Shown here in pieces: positions 11,963-23,581 of a stretch of DNA of 64,000 nt. The stretch lies in contig JAGPNK010000019.1 in NCBI GenBank assembly GCA_020746835.1, positions 456,793-520,792 of the forward strand, in the 5' to 3' direction. Below the pieces are notes generated by a model. That model did no database searches, was not told the origin of the DNA, and saw nothing but the letters and a program-made list of their open reading frames with translations. The DNA comes from Stachybotrys elegans (taxonomy: Eukaryota; Ascomycota; Sordariomycetes; Hypocreales; Stachybotryaceae). A program made the translations under genes and the position numbers. The stretch's first letter is position 1. Each line of letters begins with the position of its first letter.

Positions 11963-14123
11963 ATGGCTTCCAGCTCCAAAGCCGTTGAAATATCAGCCGA
12001 GGGAGCAGCAGCCGTCCTTTACTCCCAAATTTCATCCTTCCAGACCCGGATCATTCGTCTTCTCAGGAGTGACGACTCTCCAGAATCTCCAATCAAATGC
12101 ACCCTTCACACAGCGACCATCCTCCATCCCAGCTTTGAAAGCTGACTTGCAATCCAATCGCTATCTGACACAGATCCTCAATCATCTCTGTCCTGCGGGC
12201 CAGAAGCGATAAATTACAATGCTCTCTCCTATGCTTGGGGTCAAGATCACGCATCAGCGCAAATATATATTAACGGTGTGGCCTTTCCGGTCCGGCAAAA
12301 CTTGTATGAAGCCTTGATTGAATTGCGCCGCTCTCAAAAGTCAACCCAGTTCATATGGATTGACGCGATCTGCATCAATCAGCTGGATAATAAAGAGAAG
12401 GCCATACAAGTGCAGAACATGTACCTCATCTACAAGGGCGTTGATCGTGTCATTGCCTGACTTGGACCTGATCATCCAGGAATCAAAGATGTCTTGAACA
12501 TGAGCTCCTCAATTGATTCCAAAGCCCACCGCCGCCTCGGCATAAGAGGGAACTATCCACCGAATACCATCATAATACAGAGGAGATTCCTCCGGAAATC
12601 TTCTGGGACATCTGTTTTGGGCTGTCATACCTTTATACAAGGCCATGGTTCGAGAGGCTATGGGTGCAGCAGGAGATCTTTGCAGCAAGGGAACTTGTGA
12701 TGCAATGCGGAAGCCATCAATTTCGATGGACGTCAACTATATCGCAACTGACCAAACTTCCGGGGAAACCCCCGAAAAGCAAGTCGAGTTGGCTACTTTG
12801 GCGAAAGAAAGAGATTAAAGGTTCCCAACAGCTCGACCAGGAGCAAATTTTATCAGGGTTGGAGAAGCACGCAGCGCGGCAACTGAAATGGTTCGTTCTA
12901 CTCAACGATCGCTTTACGGAGAACTTCAACGTGCCCTTGAACGCGAAAGCATTGGCACAGTCCAACTACAACAGCCTTCGAACAGCTCGTCAGTTGGATT
13001 TTGTCGATCTCCTGCTCCAAACGCATCATCTACAGGCGAGTAACCCTCGTGACTACATCTACGGCATCATAGGTATGTGGGATTTCCCGTTCGTGTGCCC
13101 CAATGGGATACAGACCAGTGACTTCGAGGAGGCCCCCTCTGACGACAGTATCATAGGTATGACTGGGTTTCCGGCAAAAGCTATGTCGATAGCTGACTGG
13201 TTGGTCGCGAGGAAATCTGGAGACCTGTTCATTCCAATCGACTATGAGGCCGATATCAGGTCCGTGCTTTGTGCCGTGAGCTGGGTCTTGCTTATGATGG
13301 GTGGTCTTACGATACTTGCAAAGTTCAAAGTGCATGGACCTCGCGACGCAGCCAGTTGCGAAGACTTACCGTCTTGGGTTATTGATTGGAAGCTGACAGG
13401 ACCTTCATTCCGCCAAGGCAACACAGAATGGTCATGGCAGCTTCCGGTGGAATTGGGCAATGCTTGGGATGTCCGAGACTTTGGAACAGATCCGAGGTTC
13501 AAGAGACGGAACATGATTCCCAAGCTTGTCCCTCGTTCACATAAGGAAATGGTGGAACACAATCGGATGTTCACTATTTCCTGTGACAGATTGCTAGTGC
13601 ACGGAGCAATCTTTCCCCAGTACTATGTGAAGAATAACCAAGTTTTTGAGAAGAGAGCCATTCTAGACAAACCACTATGGCCTTTATTTCCGATGCGCTT
13701 GATACAGATATCGTTGTCTGGTTTCCAGCCTTTGAAGTAGGTGGTGGCATGGTTGGACACCCTGAAAATACCCGATCAGGATGCTTTGAGCAGACTTCAC
13801 CTTCGAACGGTGGTCTTTGGCTCTTGCGGCCTGTGGGAAATGGTGAATTTTCCTTGGTTGCCTGCCTCCCATGGCTTACTGAGCTGGGCTCAGCATGGTT
13901 CCTTTATGAACAGTGGTTATATCAAAGCTTGGATCTTGCTGATTCAGACGACAGTGCGCGTGGTCGTCTGACAAAATTCAACTACAAAAGGCTGACAACC
14001 TTTGGGCCATACAAGGACGTCGTTGAAGGTTCCAAATCATCCCCAATGCATGACCAGAAACAGCGTGATAAGCTCCAGCGGGAACTATATGTACTTGTCA
14101 AGTATTTCGCTCCTCCCAGTTAA
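11963..14123 (+). pseudogene. Heterokaryon-incompatibility (HET) domain gene, broken
   Basis: Starting at ATG 11,963 the frame gives a typical HET leader (I-R-L-L-R then I-K-C-T-L), is stopped by TGA at 12,143-12,145, and continues in the same frame through the HET core: N-A-L-S-Y-A-W-G, then F-I-W-I-D-A-I-C-I-N-Q. A second TGA at 12,458-12,460 stands where the family usually has Trp (V-I-A-stop-L-G-P). The frame then changes between about 12,490 and 12,560, and W-F-E-R-L-W-V-Q-Q-E-I-F starts a long clean stretch to about 13,670. A last frame change near 13,675 puts the C-terminal third (T-D-I-V-V, later R-L-T-K-F-N-Y-K-R-L-T) in another frame ending at 14,123. HET proteins trigger cell death on fusion of unlike strains. 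Two nonsense and two frameshift changes make function unlikely. Confidence 0.8.
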
Positions 14124-14831
14124 GAAGATGGTTATAGGAGGAATGAATCACAATATAGAGACCACCTAATATAAATATCATAGCCCTGATTGACGCTACC
14201 CAGATTCCAACGACAAATATTGCTCCTCTCGCGCCCATCAACAGGACGATGTGACCAAGGGTTCTGTATTGATCGCTGCCCAGCTATCATCAGTATTACA
14301 CCAATGCCGATGAATTTGACACACAGGCCCACCAGCGGTATCGTTTTAGCGAGCAGTAGTCAGGTGGTATGCTAAACATACCAAGCAGGAATTATTGTCT
14401 ACAGGACCAAGTAAGCGAGGCTCGAACAAACCACGACTGTAAAGCCGGCTGCATTACGGCAAGAGATAGGAGCCGTTCAAGAGGTGTAGATTTATAAGTG
14501 CGACCTGCTAGGGTCTTGAACAGGCCAATATTATATCTTTACTTCACTTGTAAGAACATATCAAGACGTAAGATTCCAGGGACTAAGCCTGCCTTGCTCT
14601 GTCTTATGCAGGATATATACTCAGGCATGCCGTGAAGCTGTCTCGTTGATTAACAGTATAGACTGTTTGACAGTTAGCGCAGGTGACCCATACTAAGATC
14701 GCTGCCATTTTATCATGTATTGTAGATGTCCAAAGCTTCAGATTCAGATTTATTTCAGGCAAGTGGACTTTGATACGAGCAGTATACTAGTGTCGGAGAT
14801 ACACAGGTTTTACGTAGTGATCACGTCATCT
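14124..14831. other. Spacer, nothing recognised
   Basis: Convergent intergenic region between the HET remnant and the Cys-rich gene. It would hold both 3' ends; no repeat or family was seen. Confidence 0.4.
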
Positions 14832-17355
14832 CTACACAACAACTGCTCCGTTCTTGGTCGTGCTTCCACATAACGGTGCATTGGCCCCGTTGGAGAGACA
14901 AATCTCGAGTGCACCAGTCCACTTGTTCCCGCTATAGGGCCAGCTCGCGCGGTAGAAATCGCTCCCCGAGTTGCAGCCCAGCGCGTTCTGATTGATGTGG
15001 TTGATGATGTCCTGCGTGCTGACGCACACTGGTGAGTCAAAGCCCCTGCTGTAGCTACTCCGACCAAACGTGACGTAGCAGTTGTTGTTAGACGCAACAA
15101 GATACCAGTCTACCTGGCCATTGGCGCTAGTGCCGTGCGCCGGCCAGCTAATGGATGAGTCGGGAACGCAGAAGCCATCCCTGGATTTGAACCATGCGAT
15201 CATGTCGGTGCAGTCTTTGTCGCAAGACTGTCCACCACCACCACCGTTGGACGGAGGGTTGGACGGTAGAATGCAAGAACATCCATAATATGCCGAAGTT
15301 GTACAGTATCCCTCGCTCGGATTTGAGGACCGCGGCACGCCCTTGCAGATGGAGCTCCCGCAGGCACCGACCCCGATGGCGCTGCAGAAGCCAGGCGTCG
15401 TGTAGTCCGGGTTACACTTGCAGCCCGCATAAGCGTCCTGACAGCGCGCCACACCGTCGCTACCAATCTGGCCGTTGCAGCCATTCTTGCTGCATGCGGC
15501 CTGGGCGCCGCAGGTGTTGTCGCTGGGGACGCAGACGCAGTTCTTGAAGTTCTTGCTGCACCGCGCCACCCCGTTGCTATCCCACTTGCCCACGCACCCT
15601 CCGTCATCACACGACTTGGGAGTGCCGCATGTATCTTGAGTAGGTGTACACTTGCAGCCGGCCCATTTGTTACGGCAGCGCGCGACGTTGGACTGTCCGA
15701 CGTACGCGCCATCGCAACCGCCGGACTCGCACGGCTTGGGGCTGCCACAGGTGTCGTCGTTGGGGATGCAGCGACAACCTGCAAAGAAGCGGCTGCAGTA
15801 TGCAATGCCTGTCGCCGTGTTGAACCTGCCCTCGCAGTGATTCGCGCTACAGTCCTTGGCTGGGCCGCAAGTCTCTGGCTGGGCTTGGCATTCGCAACCC
15901 TTAAACCACTGCGAGCAGTATGCTTTGCCATCACTTGAGTCAAACTTGCCATCACAGTTATTCTTCTCGCAAGATGCCTTGGCTCCGCACGTGTCAGCAG
16001 ATGCCTTGCATGCACAGCCACGGAAGAAATTGGAGCAGTAGGCTTTGCCGTCGTCTAAAGAGAACTTGCCCACGCAGTTGCCCTTTTCACAAGACTGAGG
16101 GCTGCCGCAGGTATCTAGCGTGCCCTTGCATTCACACCCCTTGAAGAAGTTGCTGCAATATGCCTTTCCGTCCGTCACGTTGTAGCTTCCATCGCAACTA
16201 CCCTTCTCACAGCTTTGAGGATCACCGCAAGTATCCTTGTCGGCAGTACATTCGCAGCCGCGGAAGAAGTTGCTGCAGTAGGCCTTTCCATCGCTCACGT
16301 CAAACTTGCCTACGCAGTTCCCCTTGGTGCAGCGCTGCGGTGCGCCACAGGTCTCCGGCTCGGCGTCGCATTGACACCCGTCGAAGAAGTTGGTGCAATA
16401 GGCCAATCCGTTGGTGACACTGAAGCTGCCATCGCAGTGTCCGGCTTCGCAGGACCGTGGCACCCCGCAGGTACCTGCAGTGGCCAGGCATTCACAGCCC
16501 TTGAAGAAGTCACGACAGTACGCCTTTCCATCCGTCACATTGAAGCCGCCGTTGCAGCCTCCCTTGTCACACCGTTGAGGCGCGCCGCACTGCCTATCAT
16601 CGGCAACGCATTCACAGCCCTTGTACCAGTTCTTGCAGTAAGCCTTGCCGTCGGTGACGTTGAAGCTTCCGTTGCATTGATTGGCGTTGCATGATCGCCC
16701 ACCCGCTGGCATCGCTAGGTTGCAGGTGGTAGAAGTTGGGTTGCATTGGCACGTCTGCCAGTTACCCTTGCAAGTCGCATTGCCGGTCGCTTGATCAAAG
16801 GTGCCATTGCAGCCACGAGCGTCACAGGACGCTGGTGATCCACAAAGGCGCGGAGTCGGACGACACGGACATCCCTTGAAGTCTTGCTTGCATGTCGCGT
16901 TGGCGCCTCCGTTGTCAAAGGTGCCGCCACAGTTAGCGCTGTCGCACGTGAGGTCCGCTGAGCAATATCCGGGCGTGTTGGCCGATGGAGTGCAGATGCA
17001 GTCCAGTCCAGCAGGGAATGCGCATGTCGCGGCGCCATTCTTGTATGTGCCCTGGCATGTCGTGCTTTCGCAAGAAGGTGTCGTGGCTTCGCACACGGCG
17101 ACAAACACATCGGAAGGGAAACTGAAGTAAGGGACTGGTCCTGGTGATGGCCATAGAGATGGACAAAGTGCAGGAGCCGGTGCGCGTTCAACCAGTCCCG
17201 ATATCGCGGCTCTGCTGCAACTCGCGTCAGCAGGTGATGGAATGGACAAAAGGAAGGCCATACTGTGAGATGGAAACGTCGTGCAGTTCTGACTGGAGAC
17301 GAATCGTAGTGGCTATCGTCCCGAGAAGCACGAGCAGCAACGTGCTTGATAACAT
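14832..17355 (-). CDS. Secreted cysteine-rich tandem-repeat protein
   Basis: Two exons: 17,355-17,264 and 17,214-14,832, joined by a 49-nt intron (GTATGG...CTGCTGAC...TTGCAG), giving 824 residues. Exon 1 encodes a hydrophobic leader (M-L-S-S-T-L-L-L-V-L-L-G) that reads as a signal peptide, which is why the start at 17,355 is preferred over the internal ATG at 17,261. The body holds about 15 tandem units of roughly 43 residues with six cysteines each, of the form C-G-x-P-x-x-C...C-x-G-x-F...D-G-x-A-Y-C...G-C-x-C. Many also carry an N-x-T sequon (F-N-V-T-D-G). A glycine-rich hinge then leads to a different C-terminal domain (about residues 690-824) ending in L-E-I-C and A-P-L-C-G-S. Expected location is the wall or medium, with disulfide-linked modules like beads. 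I do not recognise a named family; an adhesin, effector or wall-binding role is a guess. Confidence 0.8.
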
Positions 17356-18437
17356 TCCGACTTATCTCAGATGAAATTGAAAGAATTCAGATGTGATACC
17401 TCCAAAGGCAGGAGAAGATGCCGAGGAAGGGCACGGATGTCGAGTCTGCAGGTAGCCTGTGTTATATCTGACCCTGCTTCAGATAATTGCAGGAAGACAT
17501 GCTAAATATTACAGGGCGAGCATCTCAGGAAAAGCTGCCATCACTTATCGTAGGACAAGAAGGCCGAGGAACAATTTTCTTAGCTTAACATCCCGGCTAC
17601 CGCCACTTGCCCGTATCATTCGATTGCCTGGACTTTTGTGGTGTAATAGTGCTTTTTCGGCAGAGTGGGGCAAGAGTTGAACAAGCAAGAAAACCAGAGG
17701 ACCCTTGACACACTAATGGCCATTGTGCAGCATAGTACTTTCTCCACCAGGGGCGCAACGATTTCCTGCAAGAAGACTAGGGCGTTAGAAAGTTACGTCC
17801 AAATTTGGCTTAATTCCAGGTCTAGAATCTAGAAGGACCATGAAAAAAGCGGTTTGTTCAGCTGACAACAGGCATCGTACATGTAAGACAACAAATGCAA
17901 CCATAAACGGTATATAAATGATAAGTTTACTACCGGGGTATATTCGCGTATTGCTCCCATGGCTATGATGAGTGTAATACAAGTGGTTAGTTAATATAAG
18001 CGCTATGGTTATGTGACCATGACCTCCTGTTGAACCGGCAGGTGCCCTGTAGTGTTCCTACTGGTGTGAATTGCAGACTGTGGCGGGTTTTACAGTAACT
18101 ATAGCGCTTATAATTGAATTACTCATATTCTCGCGTAATACTGTTATCCCGTACTGTACCTGGTAAGCTACTCGAAGCGAGGCCCTGTAGCCCCCTGGTT
18201 AGCATCTAAAATTTTCAGAGACTTACGGTGTAATTAATAGGAGATATAATGGGAACTGCTATGGAGTACGTAAAGAGTCATCGTGCATGATCAAACAACC
18301 TTACCACAAGAGCCCATTTCCCTTTCTTGTTTGTCTACTTTTTTCCCCTTTGTCCGTTGATTATACCATTATAACCAAGGGAGTCAAGCATCACCATCGT
18401 TGATCCACGTCTCCCTCCCTCCATATAGGGACACACC
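17356..18437. promoter_or_regulatory. Divergent spacer between two secretory-pathway genes
   Basis: About 1.1 kb between the Cys-rich gene (minus) and the eight-exon gene (plus). The last 130 bases before 18,438 contain long pyrimidine tracts (ccctttcttg, ctccctccctcc) and a TATAGGG element at about 18,423, the usual style of a fungal core promoter. No gene seen. Confidence 0.35.
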
Positions 18438-21257
18438 TTGCCCATGATGCTCTCTCACTTAACGACCGCATTGGTATTGATCACCTGCGTTGTTGCCCAA
18501 ACGTGCTACACAAGCTCTGGCGGCTGCAGTTCTGGACATGCTTACGACTCGGCCGTGTTCAAGGCAATTCAACAATTCGATCTCGATGACCGCTATGGAG
18601 GTGGTGGCGAAAGGGTCGTCTTCAGTGCCGGAGTAGCAAGTGGTGCTGCCGCCTTCATCTCTTACTCGTGCTCGGATGGACGTGTGCCCCCAGCCCTTGA
18701 CGCAATCCAGATTCGCGACGCGTGAGTTATGCTTGGCCCTCCCCAATAAGAAAACCGGAAACAAAACACATTGATAGAGACCATACCATGGCAAATTAAC
18801 TGATCTTGAATCCAGTGCATCGAAAATCAGCACCTGCTCCAACCAATGCGGCTCCATGCAAATCCAAGGAACTTGCGGAATCGCCATCATGATTACCGAC
18901 TCCTCGGCGGAGAGCTGCTTCAGCAAAGCCATCGACGCGAAGCCACGCGGGTCCTGCTGCAGTCAAACGCCCTCCATCGAAGAGCTCAAAGCTCGGTTCG
19001 ACGAGGTATATGCCGACTATAAGATCCTGGAGCAAGATCTTCGCACCTGGCTGTCCGAGCTTCAAGCACAACAGCAGGGGAACTCAAAGAAGAAGAGAGA
19101 AGCTTCAGCCGTTCAACGTCAGGTCGAAGGGAGAGCTATAGACCTTGCTGTGTTAGTTTCGGGCATTCAGATGACATCTACAACTGTTTGTAAGCACGTC
19201 TTTCTATTTTCGCTATTCACTTTCTATGACGTTACGCCAGTTTTCACTGACTGTGGATAGCGAGAAGATCGTATCAGTTACTCGAAGAGCTGGAGATGCA
19301 GTCTTTAAGCAACAACGCAGTAAGTGCTGTCAAAACAGCGTAACCATCCTCGTTCTAAACGAGCCTTTGCATTTCTGACATCCACTTACATTAACGTTCT
19401 CAGGCTGCAAGCGAATTGCGTCCACAAGTACAGCGAGTCGGTAAGCTTGTCTGGGGTTGACATTCGGGTGTGGTGATATTCGACTAACCTGTACGTTTCG
19501 TAGCTGACGCGTCAAACAACATCCAGAGAGCTGTGCAGGGAGCATCCGTCACAAACATTGGTCTTGCCGCTGCCCTCGTGAGTGGAGGAAGCGTCGTAGT
19601 TGCCGGCGTGACGATCAACCTCACTGCGTTATCGGTACTAGGTATGTCATCCTATATCAATCAGCTTGGTGACTATGGGAAGTCTCAACACTTGTCTTCT
19701 TGCTGCAAATCGAGATCCTGTATCACTGATACTTCTTTGACCAGCATCCATCTGGCTTGCTGCTTTGGCCATTTTCGCGGCCAACAGCGGATCTGGAGGA
19801 GATCCCATTAGTACCACGACATCAAGAACCACTACTTCCAGCATCACCATCACCACAACCTCCACAACCTCGACCACTACTACCACAAGCTCTGTCACGT
19901 CTTCTACTACATCTTCAGTGCCGATATGTAGTTCCTGCGGCGAAATTCTCCTCGCACATGCTCTGCCCGACGACACAGTCCTAATCAACTCTCAAGAATC
20001 CGATGAGTCCACCGTCAGCCAAAGACTTCAGAAGCGAGCAGGCAGTGGCCGTCGCTATGGCGTGGAAGTCATTGGAGAGTACAACACCGGAAATCCAATC
20101 TCCGTGTGTCCGAGAGACCCGGATGTTCCAAACGGTGGCTTCGCCTTTTGGTGGTCCGCTTTCAAGTATCCTTCCACGAAAAGGCCCGATGGCACCGACG
20201 TCAACTCCAACTGGGACACATTTGACGACGGGGAGGATGAACCGGATGCCCCAAATCCTTCTTCTGCGCCAAATATTCCCGGCATTGGTTTGATAACCCC
20301 AAAAGACTTCCTAAACCCCTTAGATCAGCCATACATTACCTCTCGGGTGGTGGATGACGCTGATTGCAGTGTTGTTATATGGACGTACTCTTCGCCTGGC
20401 ACTGCAACCTATCACAGTAAGTTTTTGCAACTTGGCTCTTCCTGAAATTAGACAATGAAAACCGTTGGATTCCTTTTCTGACAAATGACTGGTACAGCTG
20501 AACACGTTTTTGAAAATCATATTGTCAAGGATTTCCTGTCCTGGATGATTCTTCAGGCACATACCGATTGTAAATTGATGAATGAGGCGGTTGGGCCAGG
20601 CTCGGAGGGTCTGGGACCTCTATCAGGCACGACCATTATCCAAGAGGCCATGCTTATGCTTGCCTGGTTTGATCCCAACTCCAGGTTCATGGAGCAGCAT
20701 TCTCATAGGGACGAGCTCTTTGTCCTGGAAGGACCCCTTAATATCCTCAAGGCTGCGGTATGTCATTCATGATGATTATCATGAGCAATATCTAACTCGC
20801 GCCAAAACAGATCATGCACGGCCGGCCCCTCGGTGAGGCCTACACGCCAGGAGTCATCCCCCGCGGTCCACGCAACTGGCTCGAATGCATAAAAAAGTTT
20901 GACGACATCAAAATCGTGATGCAGTACCTCGCAGAGGGTGCAGTGGCGCAGGCTTGGCGCAACGCTCGTAACCGCTTCGGCAACTACTTTGCCAGGGATG
21001 ACGTCGACGCTGTCTTGGGCAGCGACTACGCGGGTCTCTGGAGGCAGTTCATCAACGCTTGGTTGACGGAGAGGCAGAGCAACCTAAATGCATGGTGGAC
21101 TACTTACGGCGCGAGGTGCCTTTTATATGCAGCCATTCCACTACCTGACGAAACTCCTGCGATGACGCAATGCAGGGTGGCAAAGACGGCTGAGTGGTTC
21201 GCGACTGGTCGTTGGAACAGTTTGCACTATCTATTCCCGGCCTCCTATTGGTATTAG
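18438..21257 (+). CDS. Secretory-pathway protein of unknown family, eight exons
   Basis: Exons: 18,438-18,721, 18,816-19,189, 19,261-19,319, 19,404-19,440, 19,504-19,641, 19,745-20,416, 20,498-20,757 and 20,811-21,257; all seven introns have GT...AG ends and the frame closes at 756 residues. The start gives a clear signal peptide ending in V-A-Q. A Cys-rich segment follows, then a coiled-coil stretch (about residues 130-240). Next come a strongly hydrophobic segment (about 265-310), a Ser/Thr-only linker (S-T-T-T-S-S type) and a folded C-terminal half with E-H-V-F-E-N-H. Two dibasic sites, K-K-K-R-E-A near 185 and Q-K-R-A-G near 392, look like Kex2 processing sites. The E-H-V-F-E segment is reminiscent of the region after the catalytic domain in fungal killer-toxin-like chitinases, but no chitinase domain is present. 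Function unknown; splice structure and export signal are well supported. Confidence 0.7.
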
Positions 21258-21409
21258 TAGCAGATGGAGGAGGATGGATGATTGTCTGGCAATATGAGCT
21301 GTATTTGGACTTAGACTCTTACTTAAAGGGCACGATTCTTCTTAATTATAACATTAGCTACTAGACTGTCAGGCCGTATTGCATTATAATGTTAATAATA
21401 ATGGAGATG

Positions 21410-21922
21410 GCTCTTTTATTGGCTCAGTAACCCCTTGATTCTGCTTGATTGGGTGCAACACGTTCAGCTGACAACTCCAATTGATCTGGCGCCTGTTTGG
21501 GCCCGGCATGGGATTGCGAGCTCGGTGTCTGTTCTGCTTGGCCTCATTTCTCCAGTGGCCCCGAATTGTCTGCACGAGCCGTAGCCGAATCGGCATAATC
21601 ACGCTGTAAGACGGGTGGGCAAAGCTTACCGCTTCGACGATTTGCCGTGCCCACTTGTCCCTGATAGCCCATGGAATCGGCTTTTGCGCTTCCACACTTT
21701 GCGGGAGCAATTCAGTGACGATGTGAGGCTCCGGGAACGTAGAAACGATTTTACGTATTGCCTGCAGCTGTTAGAAGAGTTCAGTAGGCAAGGGAGGCAA
21801 AACACTCACCGGCTTTCGTCGAGCACTACATTAACCAGGTCGGAAATCCTCTTGCCCCCTTGAGATTTTTGAAACGCCTTGATCTCGCAGAAAAATAATT
21901 CCTCATTGCCATCCAAATGCAT
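21410..21922 (-). pseudogene. Fragment of a possible protein-kinase-like gene
   Basis: From ATG 21,922 (minus) the sequence reads as protein: M-H-L-D-G-N-E-E-L-F-F, then D-L-V-N-V-V-L-D-E-S. A donor GTGAGT at 21,809 and acceptor CTAACAGCTGCAG at 21,762 bound a 48-nt intron, but the next coding segment (I-R-K-I-V-S-T-F-P-E-P-H, then K-W-A-R-Q-I-V-E-A-V) is in the wrong phase by one. The W-A-R-Q-I-V-E-A-V element resembles the helix before the catalytic loop of fungal kinase-like proteins; the catalytic loop itself was not found. Downstream the frame decays. The kinase assignment is weak; that this is degraded coding sequence is better supported. Confidence 0.35.
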
Positions 21923-23287
21923 GTGCTTCTAGGAACAGCCCTTGCCCCTAAGCCTAACCTTCCAAGCCAATCTAGAGAGTCTTGTATCCATGGCAATGCT
22001 TCCCTCTGAGTACAACCCAGGCAAGGATGCCCTGCGTACGCTTAATCAGATCGCTATCCCTCTCATTGGTTTCAAGATGAACTCGAATGCTCTCTGAGGA
22101 AACCAGGGCCCAAAATCCCCAAAGACCCTTCTGTAGAGGCGATGATGTTAATGTTAGTTCCAAGATAGATAGTCCCTTATTGGCCAAATAATGATCGAGG
22201 AGGAAGTTTAGCAACGGAATACTACTACGTGCCTAGAAGCAGGTGCAGCATCTCGGCATCGCCTTCGTATAAGTGTTTATACCCGTTAAACACAGCAGCA
22301 ACAGAGACCTATATCCTCCTCCAAGACCTGGGTGTTTGTAGCCACCATGTTTTACAACTGACCCGATAATGGAATGCAAGAACACACAGGCATCAAGATA
22401 TTGTGGTGCCAATGTATCCACTGGCTACTGCTCAGGGATAAGGGATAAAGTTGCCCTAACCCGCCAAGTCGTCATCCAGAGAATTAGAAGAGAGTCGACG
22501 CTGGATGTGGCTCATCAGATAAGGGTATTGTCTCATGATACTTTCAACCTCGCCTACATCTTTCTTAGCTATCATGAGTAATTGCCGTCTAGTGTCTGCG
22601 TCTGCGTCTATATTTATGTCCGGGTCTGGGTCTGGGTCTAGGTCGATCTAGGTCCTAGAGCTCAGCTTAGTTCTAGTCATTACTAAATTCACCCTGCTAG
22701 TAAGCCTATACCATGGGCTTAAGACGAGTCCGTATAGAACATTCAACGGAGAGGAGAAGCGTGAGTAATATGAACTTTAGGGATTCGGTCACAGTTCATA
22801 ATATTTTGGAGACGCAGAGGGAAACAGGGAGCTACATAAGACACAAGCGAGGGATAGATGTATTAGAGGTTAACTCTATCCAATACAAAAAGAAGAGAGG
22901 GCAACTTTGAGAACTGAACTGGGAACATAGTATTGAATCTATTTGTATAATTAAACGAATAAATTTCACCAGCCTGCTTTTGATTGTCTAGAGTACTTAA
23001 GGAATAGATTGTTATCTATAGTATCTACTTACAAGATGGTGTAAATTTGACGCCCGAATCGGTGACTACTCTATTGAGCTTAAGGTCTTGATCCCAAAAT
23101 CTTTTATTCTAAGGTTTGTAAGAAGTACGTCTCTGTCTACAGTGCAAAAAAGAACAATATGAAAGGCTAATAAAGGCTAATAGGAACGAAGAGACTGGTT
23201 GTTATTGTGTTCATATAAGCATTTCTTATTCCTCTTTCTATTTAAATCAATATCTGCCAACTGACTATTGATTATCTAAGACTCTTT
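21923..23287. other. Spacer with a short hexamer-like repeat, no gene
   Basis: About 1.4 kb with no recognisable gene; composition becomes AT-rich from about 22,900. The only structured element is the repeat at 22,592-22,656. Confidence 0.4.
22592..22656. repeat. Imperfect GTCTGG/GTCTAG hexamer repeat
   Basis: About 65 bases of a degenerate six-base repeat (gtctgc, gtctgg, gtctag). A similar pattern occurs within the dead LINE near 38,300-38,350, so it may be slippage sequence or a relic of that element. Confidence 0.6.
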
Positions 23288-23564
23288 AGGCACGAACTAG
23301 GGTAAGGCTATAAGTAGCCAGGATCACATTAACAGGTTAGAAGTAGGTAACACCACCGGTAAGAGAGTTACCGGAGCCTCCAGAGGTAATGCCTTGGGCC
23401 TGGGATCCACTGTACCAAGGGCCACCAGAGTCATCAGGCTCAGCGCAGACATTGGCTTGGGTAAGGCCGGTAACACGGCCTTGGGGATAGACAACAGTCC
23501 TGGTGTCTCCCAAAGTCCTCGGCAGGCAGCCACATGACACCAAGCGCAAGAAGCGGCAAGACAA
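23288..23564 (-). pseudogene. C-terminal fragment of a secreted S1 (chymotrypsin-fold) protease
   Basis: Minus strand reads V-S-C-G-C, then [11 protein letters not shown], then [13 protein letters not shown] and G-I-T-S-G-G-S-G-N: the last third of streptogrisin-like serine proteases. The serine motif should be G-D-S-G-G; here it is D-D-S-G-G, a G to D change beside the nucleophile. Cysteine in the family's G-N-C element is replaced by Ser. TAA stops the frame after T-Y-F at about 23,337, yet the next residues (P-V-N, L-A-T-Y) continue the family in frame, so Gln was probably lost (CAA to TAA). The histidine and aspartate parts are absent. This is a gene relic joined to unrelated sequence near 23,565. 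Confidence 0.7.
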
Positions 23565-23581
23565 TCGGCGTAGCGCTGGGC

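Noticed and set aside
14832..17261. Long plus-strand open frames opposite the Cys-rich gene (e.g. 15,194-15,547 and 16,215-16,694)
   Set aside because: They are shadows of the repetitive Cys codons; the minus frame has the signal peptide, intron and conserved modules.
17214..17261. ATG at 17,261 as start of the Cys-rich protein
   Set aside because: It lies inside a 49-nt intron with a good branch site; the upstream exon supplies a signal peptide in frame.
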